NCBI RefSeq assembly: GCF_900111165.1
Contig: NZ_FOGH01000002.1
Location: forward strand, 1 to 64,000
Source of the DNA: Nitrosomonas sp. Nm51
GTDB taxonomy: Bacteria; Pseudomonadota; Gammaproteobacteria; Burkholderiales; Nitrosomonadaceae
Length of the DNA stretch: 64,000 nt
Direction: 5' to 3'
Part shown: positions 40,420 to 52,197 of the stretch, one piece after another
Position numbering within the stretch: position 1 is the first letter of the stretch
Layout: each line of letters begins with the position of its first letter
Position numbers and translations under genes: made by a program
The notes under the pieces: model-generated
Told to the model about the DNA's origin: nothing
The model's input: the letters and a program-made list of their open reading frames with translations, nothing else
Databases searched by the model: none

Positions 40420-40638
40420 GCCAGATTCCATTATGATTAAAAGGGAAGCAATTCTACCTTGAATTCTTTTTTCAAGTGTGATTTAGTCTTGCTTATAACA
40501 ATGAAATAATTCTTGCAATCGAATAAAATATTTGTGTGAGCTGACAGTTTTATTCAACGCTGTTTGCATGATGCTTTTAATCTACAACAAAGTATGAAAA
40601 AATCCACACTATTTTAATGGGTCAAATGGATTGTTCGC

Positions 40639-41142
40639 ATGATTGACCGTAATGGATATCGCCCAAATGTCGGTATTATTTTGCTCAATTCAAAAAATGA
40701 AGTGTTCTGGGGAAAGCGAATTAGGCAAAATTCCTGGCAGTTTCCGCAAGGCGGCATCAAATCCGGAGAAAGTCCTGAGCAGGCCATGTATCGGGAATTA
40801 GCGGAAGAAGTAGGCCTGCTTCCCAGTCATGTTAAGATTATGGGGCGAACCCGGGACTGGTTGCGTTATGAAGTGCCGGAAAAATGGATCAGGCGTGAGT
40901 GGCGAGGAAATTATAAAGGGCAAAAGCAGATTTGGTACTTGTTGCGCCTGATAGGTAGAGACAGCGATGTGTCTTTACGCAGAAGCGCTCATCCTGAATT
41001 TGATGCATGGCGTTGGAACCAATACTGGGTGGAACTGGATACAGTTGTAGAATTCAAACGTAACGTGTACAAACAGGCGTTGACCGAGCTGTCGCGCCTG
41101 CTGGCTGTCAGTGCAGAGAGCGCGTCTGGCAAGTCACTGTAA
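40639..41142 (+). CDS. rppH: RNA pyrophosphohydrolase RppH
   Basis: A 167-residue Nudix hydrolase that removes pyrophosphate from mRNA 5' ends to trigger decay. The N-terminus [17 protein letters not shown] and the Nudix box at 38-60 ([20 protein letters not shown] then VGL) match RppH. WYLLRLIG and [10 protein letters not shown] follow. It is divergent from proS, a conserved pairing. Confidence 0.95.
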   Translation: MIDRNGYRPNVGIILLNSKNEVFWGKRIRQNSWQFPQGGIKSGESPEQAMYRELAEEVGLLPSHVKIMGRTRDWLRYEVPEKWIRREWRGNYKGQKQIWYLLRLIGRDSDVSLRRSAHPEFDAWRWNQYWVELDTVVEFKRNVYKQALTELSRLLAVSAESASGKSL

Positions 41143-41206
41143 TTCAGTATCGCTGGATTTGGGTGTATGAATCGAACAGCCGCCCTAAAATTGGTGCGCA
41201 GAATAA

Positions 41207-41240
41207 TAGAAAAGGGACAGGGGCAACCGCTCCTTTTTTA
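41207..41240 (+). terminator. Possible terminator after rppH
   Basis: AAAGGG (41211-41216) can pair with CTCCTTT (41230-41236) in a six-pair stem with a wobble, followed by TTTA. The stem is weak. Confidence 0.4.
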
Positions 41241-41315
41241 TTGAGTTTCTGTGGTGTATTTTATCTGGCGTAATCGGCTGCGCTTTTTAGCCGTTTGTTT
41301 TTAAGGGGATTATCC

Positions 41316-42311
41316 ATGATGATGCGTACACTGGTGGTGTCGCTGCTATCAATCGGCACGCTTGTCGCCGCGTTTAATGCGTCTGCTGTCAATGAGCCGA
41401 TACAGCCGATCAAGGCTGTTACGCCAGAGAATCCTGAACTGGTTGAGTTAGGCGAGATGCTGTTTTTTGATCCGCGACTGTCTAAGTCTGGCTGGATATC
41501 CTGTAACTCATGTCATAACTTGAGCATGGGGGGAACGGATAATATTCCAACATCGATAGGCCATGCCTGGCAACAGGGGCCAGTTAATGCGCCGACAGTT
41601 CTGAACGCAAGTATGAATTTAGCGCAATTTTGGGATGGACGCGCAAAAGATCTGAAAGAACAGGCGGGCGGGCCTGTTGCTAACCCTGGTGAGATGGCTT
41701 CAACGCATGAATTGGCTGTCAGTATTTTAAATTCAATACCGCAGTATCGAGCAAAATTTGAGAAAGCATTCGGTTCCGATAAAGTGGACATAGATCGCGT
41801 GACGACTGCAATTGCTGCATTTGAAGAGACACTGGTTACACCTGGATCCCGTTTTGACAAGTGGCTGGAAGGGGATAAGAGCGCGCTTAATAAGCAGGAA
41901 CTTGAAGGCTACAAGTTGTTTAAAAGCAGTGGTTGTACAGGATGCCATAATGGTCCGGGCGTAGGAGGAGCACTCTACCAAAAATTTGGCGTTCATCATT
42001 CATACAAAACCGATAGCAAAATTGAGGGCCGTAAGGCTGTAACAGGCAAGGATACAGATTTGCATGTCTTCAAAGTACCGATATTGCGCAATATCGAATT
42101 GACTTACCCTTACTTTCATGACGGTGCAGTTTGGACGCTTGAAGAAGCTGTCAGAATTATGGGTAAATTACAGCTTGACCGTGATTTCAATAAAAAAGAG
42201 ATCGATAGTATTGTCGCTTTCCTGAGAACCCTCACGGGAGAACAGCCCGATATTCAATTGCCCATTCTTCCTCCGTCTAATAACGATACACCAAGACCAC
42301 AACCTTTTTAG
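41316..42311 (+). CDS. Dihaem cytochrome c peroxidase, MauG/CcpA family
   Basis: The start is at ATG 41316, with AAGGGGA upstream. The 331-residue periplasmic protein has a signal peptide (about 1-24, cut near ASA-VNE). Two haem c sites are C63-x2-C66-H67 (CNSCHN) and C207-x2-C210-H211 (CTGCHN). FFDPRLSKSGWISC, PTVLNAS and FWDGRAKDLKEQAGGP segments are typical of bacterial peroxidases. The C-terminus is proline-rich. It reduces hydrogen peroxide with electrons from a small cytochrome. MITE copy C follows 65 bases after the stop. Confidence 0.9.
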   Translation: MMMRTLVVSLLSIGTLVAAFNASAVNEPIQPIKAVTPENPELVELGEMLFFDPRLSKSGWISCNSCHNLSMGGTDNIPTSIGHAWQQGPVNAPTVLNASMNLAQFWDGRAKDLKEQAGGPVANPGEMASTHELAVSILNSIPQYRAKFEKAFGSDKVDIDRVTTAIAAFEETLVTPGSRFDKWLEGDKSALNKQELEGYKLFKSSGCTGCHNGPGVGGALYQKFGVHHSYKTDSKIEGRKAVTGKDTDLHVFKVPILRNIELTYPYFHDGAVWTLEEAVRIMGKLQLDRDFNKKEIDSIVAFLRTLTGEQPDIQLPILPPSNNDTPRPQPF

Positions 42312-42376
42312 GAGTTAAATGGCTTGGTTTGTCTCAAAAAAGGAAGTAAACTATTTTATCAGTATGTTAACACCCC

Positions 42377-42645
42377 CTAGCACTCTATCCATATGATATT
42401 GCCGGGTACAGCGCTACCGTGGTGTTATGCAACAAGGCGCAGCACGCTGGAAAGGGTTGTTCCCTTTCCAGTACTGTAACGCAGTTGCATAACACCACGG
42501 TAGCGCCCTGTGGGTGAGCTTGCCAGCGTCCATGGTCTGCGTTGCGCCTTTTGACAATAGAACGGCTATTGCCTGCAAGGCACGCCTTGCCATGGTCACT
42601 GACAAGCTCGCTGTACCCGGCAATATCATATGGATAGAGTGCTAG
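42377..42645 (+). mobile_element. MITE-like element, copy C (complete)
   Basis: 269 bp bounded by perfect 37-bp terminal inverted repeats. The left begins CTAGCACTCTATCCATATGA; the right ends as its exact complement at 42645. CTAG at each end may be a target duplication or part of the repeat. The inner inverted repeat CGCTACCGTGGTGTTATGCA (42411-42430) is matched by its complement at 42483-42504. No transposase is encoded. It is the best preserved of three copies, probably the most recent. Confidence 0.85.
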
Positions 42646-42878
42646 TGGCATTGCCCGGGCCGCACAGTCGGTCTGGGTAAAATTTCGGGATTGGTTACAA
42701 TTGCCATATTTAACCGATTTGAAAATTGTTTTTAATTGAACATTTTTAATTATTTTGAGGTGCATGATTTGCTAAGGAAGGTTGGTATCCTAAAAAATTT
42801 AAGGGATACTGGATTTGCATATCAAAATCAAGTAGAGTCATTATTCCTATAATTGATAATTAAAACAGGGAGCCACGC
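42646..42878. other. Upstream region of hfq
   Basis: AT-rich spacer after MITE C. A CCTATAATTG element at 42848-42857 could be an hfq -10 box; no -35 at the right spacing is obvious. The ribosome site is CAGGGAG at 42867-42873. Confidence 0.35.
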
Positions 42879-43124
42879 ATGGGTACCAAGGGGCAGTTAC
42901 TGCAGGATCCGTTTCTCAATATATTGCGCAAAGAACATATTCCTGTATCAATTTATTTGGTGAACGGAATAAAGTTGCAAGGGCATATTGACTCTTTTGA
43001 CCAATATGTTGTGCTGTTAAAAAATTCTGTGACGCAAATGGTATATAAACATGCGATATCTACTGTCGTTCCTGCAAGGGCAGTTGCCATACCCATTGAA
43101 GTACCTGAAACGAGAGATACTTAA
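42879..43124 (+). CDS. hfq: RNA chaperone Hfq
   Basis: The 81-residue hexameric Sm-like RNA chaperone pairing small RNAs with mRNAs. The signature [20 protein letters not shown], then [21 protein letters not shown] and [13 protein letters not shown] (the YKHA uridine pocket), are all present. The C-terminal tail is short, as in betaproteobacteria. The stop overlaps the hflX start in TAATG. Confidence 0.97.
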   Translation: MGTKGQLLQDPFLNILRKEHIPVSIYLVNGIKLQGHIDSFDQYVVLLKNSVTQMVYKHAISTVVPARAVAIPIEVPETRDT

Positions 43125-44302
43125 TGCCTGAGAGTTCGGGTATTCAAAGCGCCCGGGACATGAATGCCGCGATCTTGGTCAATCTTGACTTTGGTGATGG
43201 CATGCATTGTGATCGCTTGCAAGAATTACAGCAACTTGCTGTCAGTGACCAGATCAGCGTGCAATTCGTGGTTGAAGGAAAACGCGCTTGTCCTGATCCG
43301 AAAACTTACATAGGCAGTGGAAAAGTTACGGAAATTCAACGGTTGCTTGCAAATTCCGAGGCAAATATGGTGATTTTTAATCACGATCTTAGTCCGGCTC
43401 AGCAACGAAACCTGATGTTGCAGCTGGATTGCCCCGTAGTAGATCGGACCAGTCTGATCTTGGACATTTTTGCGCAACGGGCTAAAAGCCATGAAGGCAA
43501 GCTACAGGTAGAGCTTGCGCAGCTGGAGCATCTGGCAACGCGGCTGGTTCGTGGTTGGACGCATCTGGAGCGCCAAAAAGGTGGCATTGGCTTGCGAGGA
43601 CCAGGTGAAACGCAGTTAGAGACTGATCGTAGATTATTAAAAAAACGGGTTAAGCTGTTAAAGGAGAAATTAGTACATCTGGAACGTCAACGCAAGGTGC
43701 AGCGTCGTTCTAGAAGGCGTTCAAAAGTTTTGTCAGTTTCAATTGTAGGTTATACCAATGCGGGTAAATCAACGTTGTTTAATCGATTGACCCGGTCACA
43801 GACCTATGCGGCGGATCAGCTGTTTGCGACACTGGATACGACGACGAGAAAATTATTTATTTCCGAGTGCGGCCCGGTTGTTATTTCTGATACAGTTGGG
43901 TTTATACGAGAATTGCCTCATACACTGGTTGCGGCATTTCGGGCTACGCTAGAAGAGACTGTAGAGGCGGATATATTACTGCATGTAGTAGACACTTGCA
44001 GTCCAAATAAAGATGAGCAGATTGCAGAAGTTAACAAATTGCTGGCCGAGATAGGTGCAGACAAGATTCCTCAAATTCTGGTGTTCAACAAGACTGATCT
44101 GTGTGATTCGCCAACAAAGGGCGTAGGTTTTATGCGGGATGAATATGATAGAATATCCCGCATCCGTCTTAGTGCAAAAACGGGAGAGGGTTTGGAATTT
44201 ATTAGACAAGCTTTGTCTGAGGTTTTTTCGGAAAAAGTTGAATCAATGAGTGGAAAACAAGCGGAGTATAATAAAATTAAGCGCAGAAGTGCAGTGGTTT
44301 AA
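43124..44302 (+). CDS. hflX: Ribosome-associated GTPase HflX
   Basis: The 392-residue GTPase that splits stalled or heat-stressed ribosomes. The N-terminal ND1 domain ends with the glycine-rich GGIGLRGPGETQLETDRR linker. The G domain has the P-loop GYTNAGKST, the switch segment FATLDTTTR, DTVGFIRELP and FNKTD. The start overlaps hfq by one base, so translation is coupled. A shorter start at the internal ATG 12 codons on (MNAAILV) is possible. Confidence 0.95.
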   Translation: MPESSGIQSARDMNAAILVNLDFGDGMHCDRLQELQQLAVSDQISVQFVVEGKRACPDPKTYIGSGKVTEIQRLLANSEANMVIFNHDLSPAQQRNLMLQLDCPVVDRTSLILDIFAQRAKSHEGKLQVELAQLEHLATRLVRGWTHLERQKGGIGLRGPGETQLETDRRLLKKRVKLLKEKLVHLERQRKVQRRSRRRSKVLSVSIVGYTNAGKSTLFNRLTRSQTYAADQLFATLDTTTRKLFISECGPVVISDTVGFIRELPHTLVAAFRATLEETVEADILLHVVDTCSPNKDEQIAEVNKLLAEIGADKIPQILVFNKTDLCDSPTKGVGFMRDEYDRISRIRLSAKTGEGLEFIRQALSEVFSEKVESMSGKQAEYNKIKRRSAVV

Positions 44303-44334
44303 GTTAATTTTAAACAAATAAAACAGGAAGAATT

Positions 44335-45519
44335 ATGGGTTTAAATGATCCTCAATGGGGAAAAAACAAAGGTGACTCCGGGCCGCCGGATCTGGACGAG
44401 GTCTTACGTAACGTCAATAAAAAAATCAATAATATTTTTGGTTCAAAAGAAGAAAAAGGCGGCGGGGGTTCTCGTGGTAAAGGTCCAAGGCAGCACAACC
44501 GCGGCAGTATCATTCTGATCTTGGGCTTGTTGCTTGTTGTGTGGATTGCCAGTGGATTCTATATTGTTAATGAAGGTCACCGGGGCGTAGTATTACGTTT
44601 TGGCGCGTATGTAGATACCACGCCAGCAGGTTTGCGTTGGCACTTGCCTTATCCGATTGAGCAGGTGGAACTCGTGAATGTCAGCCAGGTTCGTACGGTT
44701 GAGATAGGTTATCGTAACAATGTCAGAAGTAAAGTGTTACGGGAATCATTGATGCTGACGGATGACGAGAATATTATTGATATCCAGTTTGCAGTGCAGT
44801 ATATCCTGAATGATCCGGAAAAGTTTCTGTTCAATAACAGGAATCCGGATGGTGCCGTGTTACAGGCCGCAGAAACCGCGATCAGAGAGATCATCGGCAA
44901 AAGTAAAATGGACTACGTACTTTATGAAGGCAGGGAACAAGTTGCGTCGGCTGCCACAGTTTTAATGCAGGAAATTCTTGACCGCTACCAGATCGGTATC
45001 GCAATCAGCCGGGTGACCATGCAGAATGCGCAGCCGCCTGAACAGGTGCAGGCCGCATTTGATGATGCCGTTAAAGCAGGTCAGGATAGAGAACGTCAGA
45101 AAAATGAGGGTCAGGCGTACGCGAATGACGTAATACCGAGAGCGCGTGGTAATGCGGCGCGCTTATTAGAAGAATCACAAGGTTACAAGGCGCGTGTGGT
45201 TGCGAGTGCGCAAGGTGATGCAAGCCGTTTTGAGCAAATTTTTCAGGAATATAGCAAGGCGCCGGGTGTGACACGTGAACGTCTTTATCTGGATATGATG
45301 CAGCAGGTTTTATCCAGTACCAGTAAAATCATGATCGACCAGCAAAGTGGCAGTAATCTGCTGTACCTGCCTCTGGATAAGTTGATCGGTATGGGTGGTT
45401 CAACGTCTGCGTCGTCACCTGCAAAGAACACGCAACCATCTATGGCGCCTGAGACGATGCCAGATAACAGCATACGGTCGCGGGAATCGTTTCGTGGGCG
45501 GGAAAGGGAGATGAGATAA
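44335..45519 (+). CDS. hflK: FtsH protease regulator HflK
   Basis: A 394-residue SPFH-domain membrane protein that forms a large cage with HflC around the FtsH protease. The glycine-rich cytoplasmic N-terminus (to about 50) precedes one TM helix (about 58-78), then GHRGVVLRFGAY and the SPFH domain, and a helical region rich in Ala/Gln/Arg. AGGAAG precedes the ATG. hflC begins on the base after the stop. Confidence 0.95.
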   Translation: MGLNDPQWGKNKGDSGPPDLDEVLRNVNKKINNIFGSKEEKGGGGSRGKGPRQHNRGSIILILGLLLVVWIASGFYIVNEGHRGVVLRFGAYVDTTPAGLRWHLPYPIEQVELVNVSQVRTVEIGYRNNVRSKVLRESLMLTDDENIIDIQFAVQYILNDPEKFLFNNRNPDGAVLQAAETAIREIIGKSKMDYVLYEGREQVASAATVLMQEILDRYQIGIAISRVTMQNAQPPEQVQAAFDDAVKAGQDRERQKNEGQAYANDVIPRARGNAARLLEESQGYKARVVASAQGDASRFEQIFQEYSKAPGVTRERLYLDMMQQVLSSTSKIMIDQQSGSNLLYLPLDKLIGMGGSTSASSPAKNTQPSMAPETMPDNSIRSRESFRGREREMR

Positions 45520-46398
45520 ATGAAAAAGTTTACGTCAGTTTTAATGGGTATTGTAGTGGCGGTTGTTTTGCTGGCCACCTCCGCGGTTTATATTGTCGAT
45601 GAACGTCAACAGGCTATTTTGTTTCAATTGGGTGAGGTTGTGGATGTGAAAACCGAACCGGGTCTGTATTTCAAAATTCCCATCGCGCAAAACGTTCGTT
45701 TTTTTGAAAAACGCATTTTAACGATGGATGCGGAAGAACCGGAGCGTTTTATTACGTCGGAGAAAAAGAACGTTCTTGTGGATTTGTTTGTGAAATGGCG
45801 TATTGTGGATGTTAAGCAATACTTTATCAGTGTCCGGGGTGATGAGAGTCTGGCGCAGATTCGTTTGGCGCAAACAATTAACGCAAGCTTGCGTGACGAA
45901 TTTGGTAATCGTACGGTTCACGACGTGGTATCCGGTGAACGGGATATCATTATGGAAATTATGCGTCAGAAAGCAGACGTGGATGCGCGGACGATTGGTG
46001 TCGAGGTGATTGACGTACGCCTTAAGCGTGTAGATTTACCGCAGGAAGTGAGCGAATCTGTCTATCGCAGAATGGAAGCCGAGCGTAAGCGTGTGGCGAA
46101 TGAACTGCGTTCTACCGGTGCGGCTGAGTCAGAAAAGATTCGTGCGGACGCGGACCGGCAACGCGAGGTCATATTAGCTGAAGCTTATCGCGAAGCTCAG
46201 ACGACAATGGGTGAGGGAGACCAGGAAGCTGCGGCAATCTATGCCGGCGCGTTTAAGGAAGATCCTGAGTTCTATGCGTTCTGGCGTAGTATGGATGCCT
46301 ACAAGAATTCCTTTAAAGATAAAAAAGATATGCTGGTGTTAGAACCGAACTCGGACTTCTTCAAGTATCTTAAGGATCCAGCCATGACGGCGCAATAA
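45520..46398 (+). CDS. hflC: FtsH protease regulator HflC
   Basis: The 292-residue partner of HflK. An N-terminal TM helix (about 5-25) is followed by VDERQQAILFQLGEVV, the SPFH domain with VDLFVKWRI and a long helical segment (MEAERKRVANELRSTGAAES). It starts directly after the hflK stop without a gap, so the two subunits are made together. Confidence 0.95.
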   Translation: MKKFTSVLMGIVVAVVLLATSAVYIVDERQQAILFQLGEVVDVKTEPGLYFKIPIAQNVRFFEKRILTMDAEEPERFITSEKKNVLVDLFVKWRIVDVKQYFISVRGDESLAQIRLAQTINASLRDEFGNRTVHDVVSGERDIIMEIMRQKADVDARTIGVEVIDVRLKRVDLPQEVSESVYRRMEAERKRVANELRSTGAAESEKIRADADRQREVILAEAYREAQTTMGEGDQEAAAIYAGAFKEDPEFYAFWRSMDAYKNSFKDKKDMLVLEPNSDFFKYLKDPAMTAQ

Positions 46399-46659
46399 CT
46401 GTTGGGAGACGATTTTAGCAAATCCTTAATTATTCGATAACGTAACAATATTGTTGTTCAGATGGTATTACTTGTTACCGTATCAAAATAGCGAAACTGA
46501 TTATTTGTTTAATTTGTTTGCCTCATATCAGTTTATCCATAAAACAATAGGCGCTCGCTAGAGAAGGTATTATAGCTTCCAGATGCGGCGCTTTTGTTTT
46601 TATGCCGGTATTAATCAAAATAAATTTCAAGTACAGAATTTGGCGAGGAGAAGTGTTAT

Positions 46660-46845
46660 ATGTTTGAGACTTTTCTAATGGCATTTGCACTCATGTTGAT
46701 TTTGGAAGGCTTGTTACCATTCATATCACCGCGTGTTTGGCGTGAAACATTTAAGAAGTTGACTGAGATTCATGATGGCCAGATTCGTTTTGTTGGTTTG
46801 ACATCGATGCTGATTGGGCTGGCACTGTTTCTGATAGTGAGTTGA
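46660..46845 (+). CDS. DUF2065 (YjeT-like) small membrane protein
   Basis: A 61-residue protein with two hydrophobic helices (about 5-24 and 42-60) joined by a short polar loop with RETFKKLTEI. GAGGAG lies upstream of the ATG. It has the usual DUF2065 place between hflC and hisZ/purA. Function unknown; inner membrane location expected. Confidence 0.85.
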   Translation: MFETFLMAFALMLILEGLLPFISPRVWRETFKKLTEIHDGQIRFVGLTSMLIGLALFLIVS

Positions 46846-46884
46846 TTGTTACTTGCTATTTGATCCATTTCTATCGTTTTAACC

Positions 46885-49373
<2,489 letters not shown>

Positions 49374-49392
49374 CGAGATTTTGTGAGGTAGC

Positions 49393-49422
49393 ACAACCAT
49401 GGTCACTTATGGTTGTTATTTG
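49393..49422 (+). terminator. Terminator-like hairpin after purA
   Basis: ACAACCAT (49393-49400) and ATGGTTGT (49409-49416) form a perfect 8-bp stem with an 8-nt loop, 20 bases after the stop. The following TATTT is a modest T tract. Confidence 0.5.
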
Positions 49423-49524
49423 TGCAGCATTCTGATGGATTTACGTATATCTTTAGATAGGATATGTGGTGGCGTGGTAAATTATCTGAAATATGACAGT
49501 ACAATCTTTATCCAGCTTATTATA

Positions 49525-49571
49525 AGGAGTCGTCCATAAATAAGTGTTACAGTTATTTATGAACGGCTCCT
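49525..49571. repeat. Solitary inverted repeat, IS-end-like
   Basis: Two 19-bp arms, AGGAGTCGTCCATAAATAA and the complement of AGGAGCCGTTCATAAATAA (two differences), flank nine bases. It looks like two insertion-sequence ends joined without the middle, or a very small MITE. The rest of the 49423-49729 spacer holds no gene. Confidence 0.5.
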
Positions 49572-49729
49572 AAGTATACAGTTTGTAGACAGAGTGCAAT
49601 TAATTCATGGATTGCATGTATCGGCATTGCTCACGGGTTCGATAGGTATCGTACAACCCGTTTACGTATGAATTAAAACAAATTCAGGCAAGATTTTTAT
49701 CAAAATCCAATATTGAAGGGCGAGCATGC

Positions 49730-50386
49730 ATGAATAATTTATATCTTACTGATGTGGCTATAGATACCTGGGTGCAGGGTGGTCCGGCTAAGATGGAAGA
49801 TTTGCTGGGTTCTGTAGTGCTTATTGAAGTTTTTCAGGTAAATTGTCCTGGTTGTTTTTTGTACGCGTTACCGAATGCAATTCAGCTTCATGAAAAATAT
49901 CGAGATCGTGGTCTTGTGATCATAGGTTTGGCAACTGCATTTGAGGATTATGATAAAAATACGCTGGAAAATCTTCAATTGCTTATCAAGAGCGGGGAAG
50001 TGATCGGAGAAACATTCAAAGCACTCAATCAACGCGGATTGTTGGTTGACCAGTCCAGATTGCCATGGACGTTCCCTTTTGCAGTTGGAATGGACCGAAT
50101 AGCGCCGGATAATGAGCCGGTGACAGAGGATCGGGTGCTGGCTTATGCGCGTCAGCTGCTGGCACAGTTTGACCAGTTTCGTGAGGATCAGCAACAAACG
50201 ATTAAGAACCAGATTCGGGCTTTTTTTGAACAAAAAATCATGAAAGCCGAAACATTCGAGCGTTTTTCCTTACAAGGAACACCGTCGGCTATTTTGTTCG
50301 ATCGCAAAGGCGTGCTGCAAGATGTTTCTTTTGGTCAGGCGGCACATAAACAGTCTGCCATTGAACAGTTATTGGTACAGACTTAA
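49730..50386 (+). CDS. Thioredoxin-fold redox protein with CPGC motif
   Basis: A 218-residue TlpA/AhpC-like thioredoxin-fold protein. The redox pair C39-PG-C42 follows the strand VVLIEVFQVN, and a cis-Pro segment SLQGTPSAILFDRKGVLQD lies near the C-terminus. There is no signal peptide, so it is probably cytoplasmic. A helical insert (about 75-165, with DQFREDQQQTIKNQIRAFFE) separates the halves and is unusual for TlpA proteins. AAGGGCGAG precedes the start. Partner unknown. Confidence 0.78.
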   Translation: MNNLYLTDVAIDTWVQGGPAKMEDLLGSVVLIEVFQVNCPGCFLYALPNAIQLHEKYRDRGLVIIGLATAFEDYDKNTLENLQLLIKSGEVIGETFKALNQRGLLVDQSRLPWTFPFAVGMDRIAPDNEPVTEDRVLAYARQLLAQFDQFREDQQQTIKNQIRAFFEQKIMKAETFERFSLQGTPSAILFDRKGVLQDVSFGQAAHKQSAIEQLLVQT

Positions 50387-50556
50387 ATCTGACGAATTAA
50401 AGGGTGTCGTCATGTGTTATGTGCAATTCTGTTTGTTTTTCGGATAAAAGGATCAAATTTTTGTGCCGCAGGACATGCCAAAGCATATTCAAGGCGTGAG
50501 AATGACGATAATTTTGTTGTGTTGATAAAGTCGATAGTGCTATAAAAAATATTCCC

Positions 50557-51528
50557 TTACATATCAAGCATATCATCCATGACCTGATTGAACGGTTTGT
50601 GATGAAAAAAGTTATGAATATTTTGCGCAATCTGGTTGAGCAGGCGTTGTCGGGATTCTTTGCTGGCCCAGGCAACATGCGGTGTGATGATCAGATTCGG
50701 TTGCCGGTATTGCAGCAATAGATTGTCATGCATGGGCGGTTCTTTCCATAAAACATCAAGACCAGCCCCGGCAATACGGCCGTTAGTCAACGCATCGAGC
50801 AAATCGGCTTCATTCACGATGGCGCCGCGTGCCGTGTTAATAAGAAAAGCCGTCGGTTTCATCAGGTTCAGCTCACGCTGGCCGATCAGATCGCGCGTAT
50901 CGTTCAGAAGGGGACAGTGCAGAGTTATAAAGTCAGCCTGTTGAAGCGCAGCGTCGAATGGCATTCTGCCGGGGCGTAAAGGCTGTCCTTTATGTTCGGC
51001 GACAAGCACCTGCATCCCGAAAGCGGCCGCAACCATAGAAACCGCTCGTCCTAATTCGCCGTATCCGATAATGCCGAGCACTTTGCCGGACAGTTCCTCG
51101 ATATTGAAATCAAGCGGGCAGAAATGCCTGCTGGTCTGCCAGCGTCCGTCTTTTACCAGTTGCCGGTACGATTCAAAATTACATGATAGATTCAACATCA
51201 GCATGAAAACATGCTGTACTACGGACGGCGTAGCATAGCCTCTCACATTGCAGACCGGGACGTTGCGTTCGGCTGCTGTCGCCAGGTCAATATTGTTATA
51301 ACCGGTCGCTGCAATACAGATTAACTTAAGCCGGTTTGCGTAAGTGATGATATCGCGAGTCATCGAAAATTTATTACAAACCACGACTTCCGCATCTTTG
51401 ATGCGTTCAGCAACCTGATCGGGATCGGTTTCATCGTAAAACTGCCAGGGTGATATGGCCTGCTCCAGCGCAGTGCAATCCATGTCGCCTCGAGTCACAG
51501 AACCGAAATCGAGAAAAACTGCGGCCAT
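50557..51528 (-). CDS. D-isomer-specific 2-hydroxyacid dehydrogenase
   Basis: A 323-residue NAD-dependent dehydrogenase of the hydroxypyruvate/glycerate type. ATG 51528 follows AAAGGA. The Rossmann motif GKVLGIIGYGELGRAVS, the catalytic Arg in INTARGAIVNEADLLDAL, Glu in AGAGLDVLWKEPP and the catalytic His in IITPHVAWASKESRQRL are visible. Likely substrates are hydroxypyruvate, glyoxylate or a related 2-keto acid, not decided by sequence. The hydrolase gene upstream on the same strand may share its transcript. Confidence 0.88.
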   Translation of the reverse strand: MAAVFLDFGSVTRGDMDCTALEQAISPWQFYDETDPDQVAERIKDAEVVVCNKFSMTRDIITYANRLKLICIAATGYNNIDLATAAERNVPVCNVRGYATPSVVQHVFMLMLNLSCNFESYRQLVKDGRWQTSRHFCPLDFNIEELSGKVLGIIGYGELGRAVSMVAAAFGMQVLVAEHKGQPLRPGRMPFDAALQQADFITLHCPLLNDTRDLIGQRELNLMKPTAFLINTARGAIVNEADLLDALTNGRIAGAGLDVLWKEPPMHDNLLLQYRQPNLIITPHVAWASKESRQRLLNQIAQNIHNFFHHKPFNQVMDDMLDM

Positions 51529-51564
51529 CAAACAATCCTTTGCAAATTTAGTAGTTAAAAATGA

Positions 51565-52197
51565 TTATTTCAGGTGTTTCAAAAACCAGTCGGCTGCATG
51601 TTGCGCCGCTTGTTCGAGCGTGCCGGGTTCTTCAAACAAATGTGTTGCGCCAGGAATCAGTGTTAATTCTTTTTCCCATTGCAGTGAAGCGAAGGCCTGC
51701 TGATTCAACTCAATGACACCGTAATCCGCCCCGCCAACGATCAGCAGCGTTGGTGCCGCGACGCTGTTTAAGGCGGCCTCGCTGGCCAGATCCGGGCGGC
51801 CGCCACGCGAGACCACTGCGAAGATCTGTGTACCCATATCGGCCGCGGCCTGTAACGCAGCGGCAGCGCCGGTGCTTGCACCGAAGTATCCCGGCGGCAG
51901 TGCCTTTGTGTCTTGATGGGTCTGCAACCACTTCGTAGCGACGAGCAAGCGCCGCGTTAAAAGTTCGATATCGAAACGCATTGAATATTGCTGATCTTCA
52001 TCGTGCGTCAGCAAGTCGAACAACAGCGTGCCGATACCATGTTGTTGCAGTATCTGCGCAACGAACCGGTTACGCGGACTCAATCGGCTGCTGCCGCTGC
52101 CGTGCGCAAATAACACAACGCTTCTGGCGGCGTGCGGTAACACCAATTCGCCATTCAGTTCGACCGAGTCGTTTACAGAAATTTTGACTGCGCTCAT
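51565..52197 (-). CDS. Alpha/beta hydrolase, dienelactone-hydrolase-like
   Basis: A 210-residue alpha/beta hydrolase. The oxyanion region LFAHGSGSSRLSPRN and a nucleophile elbow GYFGASTGAAAALQAA (G-A-S-T-G) are seen. The acid lies in LLIVGGADYGVIELN and the catalytic His in LTLIPGATHLFEEPGTLEQA. AGGAG precedes the ATG. Such proteins are often annotated as dienelactone hydrolase-like or found fused to phosphoribosyltransferases. Substrate unknown. The 2-hydroxyacid dehydrogenase follows 36 bases later. Confidence 0.83.
   Translation of the reverse strand: MSAVKISVNDSVELNGELVLPHAARSVVLFAHGSGSSRLSPRNRFVAQILQQHGIGTLLFDLLTHDEDQQYSMRFDIELLTRRLLVATKWLQTHQDTKALPPGYFGASTGAAAALQAAADMGTQIFAVVSRGGRPDLASEAALNSVAAPTLLIVGGADYGVIELNQQAFASLQWEKELTLIPGATHLFEEPGTLEQAAQHAADWFLKHLK

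Noticed and set aside
42414..42629. Minus-strand frame inside MITE copy C
   Set aside because: It spans the inverted repeats of the element; considered non-coding for the same reason as in copy A.
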